Shown: piece after piece, positions 7,886 through 17,158 of the stretch
Layout of the letters: each line of letters starts with the position of its first letter
Position numbering within the stretch: position 1 is the first letter of the stretch
Assembly: GCA_030830725.1 (NCBI GenBank)
Contig: JAURMN010000093.1
Span: forward strand, 1 to 24,675
DNA: 24,675 bases
Direction of reading: 5' to 3'
From: Balneolales bacterium
GTDB taxonomy: Bacteria; Bacteroidota; Rhodothermia; Balneolales; Balneolaceae
Position numbers and translations under genes: made by a program
The notes under the pieces: generated by a model
The model's input: only the letters and a program-made list of their open reading frames with translations
Told to the model about the DNA's origin: nothing
Databases searched by the model: none

Positions 7886-9319
7886 TCAGCGGGTAGTTCC
7901 ATGACCGGTTACTTTCCGAGTGAAAAACGAATGAACCGGTTGGCGTACTTTCCATAATAGAATCAGAGCGGCTAGTAAATAGATAAGATTAATCCCCCAC
8001 ATTCCCCAGAAGGGTGAGATTATGAGTCGATCAGCGAGTTTTTCTCCCTGAATGACCCCCACAAAATAGAAGGTTAGCACTCCAGAGCTGATGACCGCAG
8101 CAAGACCTAAATTTCCTTTTCGGGTTAATAATCCAATTGGAGCCCCGATTAGCGCAAACAGGATACAAGCAAACGGAATTGAAAATTTCTTATGTATTTC
8201 AACCAGGAATGATGCCGCCCGTTCATCTTTTTGCTTCGCGTTGTTCAGGGTATTATCCAAGTCCATTCGGTATTGATCCAGATTAGAATTGATGCGATTT
8301 AGTGTCTGATTTTGAACAATTGGATTTTCAAACTCCTGTAAAGCCATCCAGCGACTTTCAAAAGGCTGCAGAGTGCTCCCTGACGTTCGAATAGCCCCAT
8401 TTGAGGTCCAGATTCGGGGTGCCTTTGAGGTAATGATCGCATTTGAGCGTAAATAAAACCCGTTAAGTTCTGTCTCTTTTTGGGCTTGCAGAGAATCTGT
8501 TACGGCGATCATGATGGAGGAGCTCATCGTACGATCATTTTGGGAACGTTGATCCGGATTAGTTCTGGAAAAGGCGAGTTCGGACAGGTCAAATGTGATT
8601 CGATATCGGGTAAATTCACTTTGCTCTGTTCGAGCCGTGGTTATAGTTTGATCCGGTAAAAATCGAACGATGGATCCACGGTAGAGCATCAGGGTTAATA
8701 GATCGCCGGGTTCGGAGGTTAGGGTTCCTTTTTCGGCACGGATCACAGCCTGATATCGATCGACGTTTTCTTTTTGATAGAGGGTTATATCATAAAGGGT
8801 ATCCGTTTCCGAATCGATGCGTTTAACTAAAAACGTGTAGCCGTTAATTCCGTCATAAAAAGCCCCCTCTTTTAAATCAAATCCTGGTTTTTTCATTCGA
8901 ATATCGATGAACAAGGATCGTGCTTTTTGATTTGATGCAGGTAATACTAAATTGGAAAACAACATTAGTCCGACACTCAATAGGATGGTGACGGTTAATA
9001 CAGGTGCAAGAAGTCTCCAGGGGTGAACTCCTGCAGCCCGCAGTGCTGTCCACTCATTCCATTCACTGAAACGACCAAAGGCAATCAACGTAGCGACCAA
9101 AACCGCCATTGGGATTGCCATTACAACCATATAAGCCAGATTGGTAAGAATAAGCTCAATGACAATCCCGAAAGGTAGTCCCTTACCAATTAATTTATCG
9201 ACGTGCAGAATGAGAAACTGCATCAGCAGAATAAACATGATGGAAAAGAAACAGAATAAAAAAGGCCCAATATGCTTCAACAGGAGGTCCCTAAGTACCG
9301 GGTTGCTTTTAAGAGTCAT
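7886..9319 (-). CDS. lptF: LPS export system permease LptF
   Basis: This is the partner half-permease of LptG in the LPS transporter. The 477-residue product has N-terminal membrane segments at about 17-40, 50-80 and 103-123, with the coupling motif GRFSEWNEWTALRAAGVHPW. The C-terminal segments are at about 379-399, 407-424 and 435-456. The end, FWGMWGINLIYLLAALILLW, resembles the E. coli LptF end (LWMWTVNLIYLALAIVL), which decides F rather than G. The protein is about 110 residues longer than E. coli LptF. The excess lies between the periplasmic beta-jellyroll and the fourth membrane segment (about 250-378) and ends in a polar, helix-prone stretch. It is the first gene of the lptF-lptG pair and is divergent from sprA. 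Confidence 0.86.
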   Translation of the reverse strand: MTLKSNPVLRDLLLKHIGPFLFCFFSIMFILLMQFLILHVDKLIGKGLPFGIVIELILTNLAYMVVMAIPMAVLVATLIAFGRFSEWNEWTALRAAGVHPWRLLAPVLTVTILLSVGLMLFSNLVLPASNQKARSLFIDIRMKKPGFDLKEGAFYDGINGYTFLVKRIDSETDTLYDITLYQKENVDRYQAVIRAEKGTLTSEPGDLLTLMLYRGSIVRFLPDQTITTARTEQSEFTRYRITFDLSELAFSRTNPDQRSQNDRTMSSSIMIAVTDSLQAQKETELNGFYLRSNAIITSKAPRIWTSNGAIRTSGSTLQPFESRWMALQEFENPIVQNQTLNRINSNLDQYRMDLDNTLNNAKQKDERAASFLVEIHKKFSIPFACILFALIGAPIGLLTRKGNLGLAAVISSGVLTFYFVGVIQGEKLADRLIISPFWGMWGINLIYLLAALILLWKVRQPVHSFFTRKVTGHGTTR

Positions 9320-9348
9320 AAGAAACCGTTATTATTCTGTAATGTAAA

Positions 9349-9375
9349 ATATTCGGCTAAATCATGCCGTAATAT
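9349..9375. promoter_or_regulatory. Imperfect dyad in the lptF-sprA divergent region
   Basis: The 255-base gap between the lptF start (9319) and the preferred sprA start (9575) is the longest intergenic stretch in the window. Its only clear structure is a dyad: ATATTCGGC (9349-9357) faces GCCG-T-AATAT (9366-9375) across an 8-base spacer, with one bulged T. It lies 30 bases upstream of the lptF ATG. It could be an operator or part of the lptF leader. No convincing promoter boxes were recognised in the remaining sequence, which holds no credible gene. Confidence 0.3.
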
Positions 9376-9574
9376 AGTCATTTCAAACTCTCTTCGGAGG
9401 ATGTGCTTATCGACGGATTGATACAATACGATTTGGAGTCATATGGACTTCGATACTCTTACTAATTTGCAGGTTTAATCAACCTCTCAAGGCTGTTTTA
9501 GGGCCTGTAAGTCAATAATCAATCGCGTGCGACGCACTGTACATGTCACTTTATGTAAAGGATGCCCCTTTGTC

Positions 9575-12500
9575 ATGTTTTTGACAAGGGCAAAGGACTG
9601 GTGTTTTGCTGGAATCCTGACATTTCTTCTTGTGTTAGGAATTCCGCAACAAATTGTTGCCCAAGAAGTTCCTAATGAAGAGTTGATCGTATTTGATACA
9701 CTCAGATCAGAACAAGTTGTCGACTCTGTTCTGATGGATTCCGTTATTGCCGATTCACTTTTGACGGATACAGTCTTCTTACCGGATCCGGATCTGCAAA
9801 AATGGTTTCCAATTCGACCACCGTCCTTGTTTTCTCTACAGCCACCTCCGGCCACTGCGCGACTCTATCAACTGGATTTACCGAATCTTACGTCTAAGAT
9901 CACCCGACTTGAAGACGGACGATATCGAATCGAGTACTTCTTAAATGGCAAACCCTTCGGATTACCGGTAATCCTTACACTGGAAGAATATGCTCGATTT
10001 CGACTAGAACAAAATAAAAACAAGAACTGGAGAGATCTCTCAAAGGAAGTCGCTGCAAAAACACAGGTTAAAAGAGGATTACTTGATTTAAGTCTTACGA
10101 TTCCAGGAGGCAGGGAATCGGGATTTACAACCATATTTGGTACTCCGGAAGTAAATCTTAGGGTAAATGGAGCAGCTACGATGAATATTGGGGCCTCGAT
10201 CCAAAAATCAGCAGATCCCCAACTGCCACCCGATCAACAAACTCGGGTTGACCCAACATTTGATCAAAATTTACAGCTTAATATTCAAGGAAATATTGGC
10301 GATAAGTTGGCTATTCAAACCGATTGGGATACAGAACGACAATTTGATTTTCAAAATCGATTGCGCATCGCCTACTCTGGATATGAGGACGAGATCATTC
10401 AAAGTATTGAAATGGGGAATGTTTCTATGCAGACGGGCAACTCCTTGGTTCGCGGGGGTGGGTCACTATTCGGGATAAAGAGTATTGTAGAAATGGGTCC
10501 TTTAACGTTTACCTCGATTGTGTCACAGCAAAAAGGGGATTCTAATGTTGAAACTCTCTCAGGGGGATCCCAGGAACAGGTTATTCAGATCAGGCCGGCC
10601 TCTTATGAAGATGACCGTCACTTCTTTTTAGATTTTTATACCCGGCAAGAATTCGAACGCAGCCTTTCCAATCCTCAGCAATTATTTCAAATTCTGCAAT
10701 TGGCTGATCTTAATGTGTGGATTTTGAGGGAGAATATCCAAACCGAAGAGGGCGCTCGACGAGCAGTTGCCTTGGTGGACTTGGGAGTTCGAATCGCTCC
10801 CGGTAACCGCTTTGCAGCACCTTCTAATGATGGGGATGTCTTCTCTGATGAACTTTTAAATGCCTATCGTGATCCAACTATTCCCGTTTCTGCTTCGGAT
10901 CTAGGACTCAATAATCAGGCCGATTTTGAAACGGGGTTTTTCTCAAAGCTTGAGGAGGGAATCGATTACACCATCAATAGGGTGACAGGCTCTATTTCTA
11001 TGCGGAGAGCCCTTGGTTCCAGAGAGGTTTTAGCTGTTTCCTTTTCCTATTTGAGTCCTACAAATGAACTCGTTCAAGTTGGGGATCTAAACCGAGGCGG
11101 ATCGGATCGAATTTATCTAAAAATGATCCGTCCAAAGAATATTTCTACTGATAATGATGTATATGATTTGACGATGAGAAACATCTATTCGCTTGGGGTG
11201 AGTGGAATTCAATCGAGAGAAAATCTCGAGATTTCCATTCAGTTCACGGAGGGCAACGTGAGTAAAGATCGTCTGCCAGGTCGCACCTCCACCTTACTTC
11301 AGGATTTAGGATTGGACAGGGTAGATGAGCAAGGTGCTCGTAATCCGGATAATATCGTTGACTTTGGCACCGGAACCCTGGATTTAGCCGAAGGGAAGAT
11401 CATGTTTCCTTACCTGGAGCCTTTTGGATCTCGTATTATCACACTTTTACAGGAAGTGGGTGCAAGCTCCGACGAGATAAACCGACTTGCGTATCGATCC
11501 CTTTACGATGATCGTATTTCTCAAGCTACACAGGATTCCCGTAATAACTTTTATCGCATTGACGGGCTGGTAAAAGGAGGTGTTCAGGATAGTTATTCGC
11601 TGGGTTTTGCATTGGTGGAAGGTTCAGTCAAAGTGATCGCTAATGGAGTTGAATTACAAGAAGGAGTGGATTATCAAGTGGATTATTCATTTGGGACGAT
11701 TACCATTCTAAGCCCCCAATATACGGCTCCAGGTCAGGATCTTCGGATAGAATATGAAAACCAGGCATTTACTACGATTGAGCAAAAAACATTTACTGGT
11801 CTTCGGGCCGAGTATAATGTGGCACCCAATATTTTTATTGGTGGTACACTATTCCGCTACAATGAAAAACCACTGGATGATAAGATCCGTATCGGAGACG
11901 AGCCGATTAATAACACTGTAATTGGGTTGGATGCTAATGCCAGTTTTGATGTTCCTTTCTTAACCCGTGCTATTGACGCAGTTCCACTTATACAAACTAA
12001 AGAACCTTCAAGTTTCTCGGTAAGTGGAGAATTTGCGCAGTTACGTCCTGGCGTAGCCCAGACCCGTGCTACTTCTGCAGCGATAAAGCGAGGTGATTTA
12101 AATCGTGATGAAGAGGAGGGACTTTCATTTATCGATGATTTTGAGGGAAGTAACATTAAGATCAGTGTGATGAATGCTACAAGGTGGTATTTATCCGCTC
12201 CGCCGGCAGCGCTTCCCGGCTATCTCCCAGATTCCCAGTGGTTCACGCCGGGTGCTGATCTTGTCGCTAATCCGATCTCATCGCTCATCGCACGTCAAAA
12301 TCGGGCTGATCTTCGATCAGAGTTTAGTTGGTATACGATTCCCCGAAATATCAGTACCATTTTGGGGAATGTCTCCTTCACACCAGAATCCCTACCGATT
12401 AGAGTCACGGATGTCTTTCCCGGAAAGGAGACACAAAACCCTCAGGAGGAGTTCATAACCACGTTAGACCTCTATTATGCCCCAACAGATCGAGGAATTT

Positions 12501-15500
12501 ATGCCTTCCCAGATGATCTTACTCTCTATGATACAGAACCCGAGAGAACTTGGGGGGGGATGACCACCGTTCTGCCATCCGGTCAGGAAGATTTCACCAA
12601 AAATAATATTGAGTTTCTGGAATTTTGGGTACAGCCATTGCTTCCCGGTGGAGAAGATGTGCCTGCTGCTCAATTTTCAGATTTCGAGGGGACCCTTTAC
12701 ATCGATTTAGGAATCATGTCTGAAGATGTGGTACCGAATTCAAAACTCAACAGCGAAGATGGGTTGGCTACGTCCAAAGAGACTCTTCAACCTGATAGTT
12801 TTACTGAACCTCGATCCGTTGTCCCATCCATACCTCCCGCGCCACTGGGACAATTTTCCAATACCGATCGAGATATTGAAGATGTCGGATTGGATGGGGT
12901 TCCCAATACTGGCGGGGTCAATAATTTCAATGAATTCACCCTATTCAATGACTTTATTGAAATTGCGCGTCAGCAACTTGGGGAAGGTCATCGCTTGGTT
13001 CAGAAAATCCTTTCGGACCCTTCCAATGACGATTATGTCTATTATGGACAATCGGCAGTAAGCAGTTTACCTTTGCACGCACGATTCCATCGAATGTTGG
13101 GCCGTCCGGACGGGAATACCCCGATTAATCAGTCTGATAAACGTGCTGTTACCAATCGTCCGGACACAGAAGGGTTGATTAATCCCTCCATTATTGAACA
13201 AAATAATTCGTACTTCCAGTACGAAATTCGTCTTAATCCTGCAGATGAAATCAATCTTCAGCCCGGCATGAATCCTGAAAACTATATTGTCGACCGGGTG
13301 AACGGAACCAATCAGAATGATCGCTGGTATCTCGTTCGTATCCCCCTGACCGACTTTAAGCGAAAGTATGGCGACATCAATAGTTTTCAGAACATTTCCT
13401 ACGTCCGGTTTTGGATGAGCGGATATAAAAAGCCCTTTACGATGCGCTTTGCTACGTTTGAGTTTGTTGGGAGTCAGTGGAGAAAAGCAGAGACAATTAA
13501 TTTGGCTGCAGGTCCTGATACTGAGTTCAAAATCAGTTCGATCAATATCGAAGAAAACAGTAATCGTGAACCGATACCCTATCGCCAACCATTTGGGGGT
13601 ATTCGCTCGGTGAATCGTGGATCTCAACTCCAGTCTCTTGCAAATGAGCAGTCCTTGGTGCTCAATGTGAATAATTTGGGACCCGAAGAGATATTGATGA
13701 TCAAAAAGGTCATTCCAGGAGGAGTCAATCTATTAAACTACTCCAACATGCGAATGTTTGTGCATGGTGAGGGTTATTTCAAACGAGAGGATGTGGAGAT
13801 CGTTCTGCGCTTTGGTTCGGATCTAGAGAACAACTACTACGAGTATAGACAGCCGGTTACACCTTCCGATCCCGACTACCCATTCCTTGGGTATAATCCG
13901 GATGAAGCGGGCCGATTAGAGGAGGAATCCGGCCAGGTATGGATTTATGAAGAGAATAATATGAATCTCGTACTCTCCGCGTTTAACGCTCTTAAACAGT
14001 TAAGAGATCAGTTGGGCGGACTTGAGCCCTCGGAAATCTATGAGAGAGAAGATCTTTTACTTGATGGTGCCCCAGGCGCGATATTAGCCATCAAGGGAAA
14101 TCCATCGTTATCCAGAGTCAGTGAAATTGGCATAGGAGTCCGAAATCCCTACTCCATCGAAACCCCATCGAATAAAGGCGTTCCGATGCTACAGAATGCC
14201 CAATTTTGGTTTAATGAGTTGCGTGTATCTGGTTTTGATAATGAGAATGGGTGGGCTGCAACCATGAAAGCCAGTGCTAAACTTGCTGATTTTGGAACAA
14301 TTAACGGTAATCTGACTCGCCAGACGAATGGATTTGGAGCACTGGATTCCCGTCTTGGGCAACGTCGTACGTCAGAACTAACGTCTTACGATCTCTCATC
14401 ATCTGTTCGATTGGACAAATTCCTTCCGGCGCGATATGGCTGGAATATCCCCGTGGCCATTAGTGCTCGATCCTCTGTTACGACTCCCAAATATTTACCG
14501 GATCAGGGGGATATTCGATTTACTGATTATAAAGAAGCGATTCGTGCACGCGATGATATAGACCAAGCCCAGAAAGATGATTTAATACAAAATCGGTTGG
14601 AGTCAATTCAAACCACCAGTGAGGCGTTTTCGGTTAATTTGTCGAATCTCTCCAAATCGAACTCTAAATCAAAGATTGCTCAATTAACATTGGACAACAC
14701 CAATTTAAATATCGCCTATAATACGAGTCAGAACAGTTCACCGGCTTTTGAATATCAGGATGTAGAAAACATTTCCGCTAAATTAGGGTACAGTCTTCGG
14801 TTCCGAGACGTGCGGATGGCCAAACCCTTTGCCGTTTTTAAAGACACCCCATTATTAGGTCGTATTTCTGGGTTCAGAGTTGGAATCATGCCTTCCGGCC
14901 TGAGTGCTAATTTGTCGAGTCAGCGTAATTATGGGGAAGCACGCAGAAGGGTTTTGGGCGGCGATTTCGAACAACTACCTCTACAGCAAACCCATGGTTT
15001 TAATTACAATACCTCTTTTAATTTTAGTTATACCTTTATTCCATCAATTACGACCAGTTTTCAATCCAGCAGTGTGTATGATCTAGGACAGATCAGCACA
15101 AGATCAGCCGGATTTTCGGGAGCAGATAGCGCAGCTTTTGTACGAATCCCAACAGCTGAGGTACTTAAAGGTATGGTCTCCGATACGCTTAAACCGAGAA
15201 GATCAAGTTATAGTGAGAGTTATAGTGCCAGCTGGCAACCCAGAATTTCCAGTATTAAACTTCTAGACTGGGTCACCTATTCAACACGCTATTCCGGTGG
15301 GTATCAGTGGCAAAATAGTCCAGAAGGATCAGGTCTGGGCGCACAAATAGGAAATTCGTATCGCCTGGATCATACCCTTCGACTCAATACGGAAGGACTG
15401 TTCAAAAAAGTGAGTCTTTATAAGAATTTGGTAGAAGCGGATAAGGAAGATGAAAGAAATCGAGAGAATTTAAAAAAACAGAGAGAATCACGTAAAGAAA

Positions 15501-17158
15501 AGCAAAAAGAAGAGCAAAAAGCCCAAAAAGAGGCTGAAAAGCAACGAGAAGAAGAGCAAAAACGTCTACGTGAAGAGGCTAAACTTCAAGAAAAACGAGT
15601 CGATTCACTGAATATAACCTTGATTGACTCAATCGATGTAGACACTCTGGCTACGCTTCCCATAAATTCTCTTGAAGCGAAAATAGATTCGTTAGATTCG
15701 CTTAATCAAAGTGAGGAGAAGGAAATCACTTCATCGGGCTGGTTTAAACTTGAACGAGATTCTCTTCGTGTCCCGATTATGGATCATGTTCTGTTTTATG
15801 GGCGCAAAATCGTTCTCATGCCACTTTCCTTACGTTCAATAGACGTGAATTACTCACAAAACCGAACAGGGGCTCAAGCAGGCTATCTGGGCTCACCTCA
15901 GGCAGTCCAAGCTATCTTCGGAGAGACGTCACCTCCCTTTCTATATCGTATTGGAGTATCCGATAAATTAGGTTCCATGGATTTTATAAATAATCTTGGA
16001 GGTGAAACATCCCTTCAGTTACCGGCCCAAAATTCTGTTCAGAATAATCTTACCCTTGGAACATCACTCAGTCCATTGAAGAATATCTCAGTGGATTTAA
16101 GTTGGAGTGCTCAGTGGGATGACCGAATTTCGGAGACCACTACTCTTGGTATTGACAATAGTCGCTCCCTTGTTCAAACCTCATCGGGGACAGTCACGTC
16201 AAGTATTTGGGCCTTTGGATCTGGCTATGAGTCATTTTTTAGATCCCAACTTCAGGAAGCCTTCGATGATTTTTCGCTACAAGATGGAACAATAATCGAT
16301 CGAAATGGCAACGGCTTTGTCGCGTTAACGCCATCCTCGCTGGAGCGTGATTTCCGCTCTGCCTATCTGTTTGGAGCCGATAAAGGCTATGGCAAAAAAG
16401 GATTTATCCCACTTCCATTGCCTCAATGGAGAATCAATTGGACCGGTGTCGAGAAGTTTATCCCTTTTGTGGGTAATTATATGCAAAGAGCCAGTATTTC
16501 ACACGCCTATCAAGCTCGATATCGCTTGGGCTGGGCGTTTAATAATGATGCCGGGAACCTGATTAATCAATCCCTCGGATCGTATAGTCTTCAGTATCTA
16601 AGAGAAGAATTTGATCCTAATTCTATCAATATTGAGCAGCGTTTTTCGCCTTTGCTCCAATTATCGGTCTCATGGGATGGAGCTCTCAGAACAACGTTAG
16701 GGGTGGAGTCCTCCAAACTTACCTCACTTGCAATGTCCAATTCTCAAGTTACGGAGCGTAAGTCTAAAGGTGTTAAAGCCTCTGTAGGATACTCCTTCAA
16801 ACAATTCAAACTGCCGTTCTTCCGTCGTCAGACAAACACAATTGACATCACATTAAACGGAGCTTATTTGGAGGATGTCGAACAGCGCTATCAATTGGGT
16901 GAGGATTTGGCACAGGTATTTTCTAAGGACGTGACCAACATCCTTCAGGATCCTTCACTTTACAATTATCTAGTTATTCCACCCACAGGGCAGGCCCGGA
17001 TTAATGGAAATCTTGTGATTGGATATCGATTTTCGAGTACTCTTCAGGCGAATGCGGAATACGCCTACAGCAAGATCATCCCCAAGTCATCGCGTACCTT
17101 CGAGCGAACCACACATGATATTCGAGTGAATATTCGGATAAACATCCGATCAAATTGA
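9575..17158 (+). CDS. sprA: Cell surface protein SprA (type IX secretion outer-membrane translocon)
   Basis: SprA is the giant outer-membrane beta-barrel through which type IX secretion substrates cross; in gliding Bacteroidota it is also needed for motility. From the ATG at 9575 the product is about 2,527 residues, close to the family size (around 2,400). That start gives a good signal peptide (MFLTRAKDWCFAGILTFLLV, cleavage near IVA/QEV, residue 29). An upstream GTG at 9527 would add 16 residues and spoil it. Family-typical segments include NIGDKLAIQTDWDTERQFDF, RIAYSGYEDEIIQSIEMGNV, LVRGGGSLFGIKS, LSFIDDFEGSNI (about 851), NMRMFVHGEG (about 1391) and PDQGDIRFTDYKEA (about 1640). A Lys/Glu/Arg-rich, probably coiled stretch (about 1953-2010) is followed by Asp-Ser repeats. 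The frame is intact throughout, and its 3' end overlaps lnt by 9 bases. Confidence 0.94.
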   Translation: MFLTRAKDWCFAGILTFLLVLGIPQQIVAQEVPNEELIVFDTLRSEQVVDSVLMDSVIADSLLTDTVFLPDPDLQKWFPIRPPSLFSLQPPPATARLYQLDLPNLTSKITRLEDGRYRIEYFLNGKPFGLPVILTLEEYARFRLEQNKNKNWRDLSKEVAAKTQVKRGLLDLSLTIPGGRESGFTTIFGTPEVNLRVNGAATMNIGASIQKSADPQLPPDQQTRVDPTFDQNLQLNIQGNIGDKLAIQTDWDTERQFDFQNRLRIAYSGYEDEIIQSIEMGNVSMQTGNSLVRGGGSLFGIKSIVEMGPLTFTSIVSQQKGDSNVETLSGGSQEQVIQIRPASYEDDRHFFLDFYTRQEFERSLSNPQQLFQILQLADLNVWILRENIQTEEGARRAVALVDLGVRIAPGNRFAAPSNDGDVFSDELLNAYRDPTIPVSASDLGLNNQADFETGFFSKLEEGIDYTINRVTGSISMRRALGSREVLAVSFSYLSPTNELVQVGDLNRGGSDRIYLKMIRPKNISTDNDVYDLTMRNIYSLGVSGIQSRENLEISIQFTEGNVSKDRLPGRTSTLLQDLGLDRVDEQGARNPDNIVDFGTGTLDLAEGKIMFPYLEPFGSRIITLLQEVGASSDEINRLAYRSLYDDRISQATQDSRNNFYRIDGLVKGGVQDSYSLGFALVEGSVKVIANGVELQEGVDYQVDYSFGTITILSPQYTAPGQDLRIEYENQAFTTIEQKTFTGLRAEYNVAPNIFIGGTLFRYNEKPLDDKIRIGDEPINNTVIGLDANASFDVPFLTRAIDAVPLIQTKEPSSFSVSGEFAQLRPGVAQTRATSAAIKRGDLNRDEEEGLSFIDDFEGSNIKISVMNATRWYLSAPPAALPGYLPDSQWFTPGADLVANPISSLIARQNRADLRSEFSWYTIPRNISTILGNVSFTPESLPIRVTDVFPGKETQNPQEEFITTLDLYYAPTDRGIYAFPDDLTLYDTEPERTWGGMTTVLPSGQEDFTKNNIEFLEFWVQPLLPGGEDVPAAQFSDFEGTLYIDLGIMSEDVVPNSKLNSEDGLATSKETLQPDSFTEPRSVVPSIPPAPLGQFSNTDRDIEDVGLDGVPNTGGVNNFNEFTLFNDFIEIARQQLGEGHRLVQKILSDPSNDDYVYYGQSAVSSLPLHARFHRMLGRPDGNTPINQSDKRAVTNRPDTEGLINPSIIEQNNSYFQYEIRLNPADEINLQPGMNPENYIVDRVNGTNQNDRWYLVRIPLTDFKRKYGDINSFQNISYVRFWMSGYKKPFTMRFATFEFVGSQWRKAETINLAAGPDTEFKISSINIEENSNREPIPYRQPFGGIRSVNRGSQLQSLANEQSLVLNVNNLGPEEILMIKKVIPGGVNLLNYSNMRMFVHGEGYFKREDVEIVLRFGSDLENNYYEYRQPVTPSDPDYPFLGYNPDEAGRLEEESGQVWIYEENNMNLVLSAFNALKQLRDQLGGLEPSEIYEREDLLLDGAPGAILAIKGNPSLSRVSEIGIGVRNPYSIETPSNKGVPMLQNAQFWFNELRVSGFDNENGWAATMKASAKLADFGTINGNLTRQTNGFGALDSRLGQRRTSELTSYDLSSSVRLDKFLPARYGWNIPVAISARSSVTTPKYLPDQGDIRFTDYKEAIRARDDIDQAQKDDLIQNRLESIQTTSEAFSVNLSNLSKSNSKSKIAQLTLDNTNLNIAYNTSQNSSPAFEYQDVENISAKLGYSLRFRDVRMAKPFAVFKDTPLLGRISGFRVGIMPSGLSANLSSQRNYGEARRRVLGGDFEQLPLQQTHGFNYNTSFNFSYTFIPSITTSFQSSSVYDLGQISTRSAGFSGADSAAFVRIPTAEVLKGMVSDTLKPRRSSYSESYSASWQPRISSIKLLDWVTYSTRYSGGYQWQNSPEGSGLGAQIGNSYRLDHTLRLNTEGLFKKVSLYKNLVEADKEDERNRENLKKQRESRKEKQKEEQKAQKEAEKQREEEQKRLREEAKLQEKRVDSLNITLIDSIDVDTLATLPINSLEAKIDSLDSLNQSEEKEITSSGWFKLERDSLRVPIMDHVLFYGRKIVLMPLSLRSIDVNYSQNRTGAQAGYLGSPQAVQAIFGETSPPFLYRIGVSDKLGSMDFINNLGGETSLQLPAQNSVQNNLTLGTSLSPLKNISVDLSWSAQWDDRISETTTLGIDNSRSLVQTSSGTVTSSIWAFGSGYESFFRSQLQEAFDDFSLQDGTIIDRNGNGFVALTPSSLERDFRSAYLFGADKGYGKKGFIPLPLPQWRINWTGVEKFIPFVGNYMQRASISHAYQARYRLGWAFNNDAGNLINQSLGSYSLQYLREEFDPNSINIEQRFSPLLQLSVSWDGALRTTLGVESSKLTSLAMSNSQVTERKSKGVKASVGYSFKQFKLPFFRRQTNTIDITLNGAYLEDVEQRYQLGEDLAQVFSKDVTNILQDPSLYNYLVIPPTGQARINGNLVIGYRFSSTLQANAEYAYSKIIPKSSRTFERTTHDIRVNIRINIRSN

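Noticed and set aside
9402..9470. Possible small ORF after a GGAGG in the lptF-sprA gap
   Set aside because: The GGAGG is only two bases from a GTG that opens about 20 codons, too close for normal initiation, and the peptide has no recognisable features.
9527..9574. GTG start for sprA at 9527
   Set aside because: It adds 16 residues including two Cys and a Pro before the signal peptide. The ATG at 9575 gives a normal n-region, hydrophobic core and cleavage site.
9487..9855. 122-codon minus-strand frame across the sprA 5' end
   Set aside because: Its composition (Ser/Thr/Asn-rich, no motif) mirrors the sprA N-terminal repeats read backwards; it would also cover the sprA start region.
13067..13627. 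186-codon open frame antisense to sprA
   Set aside because: It lies wholly inside sprA, its translation has no recognisable domain, and the sense frame shows strong family motifs. Long antisense frames are expected by chance in a 7.6-kb gene.
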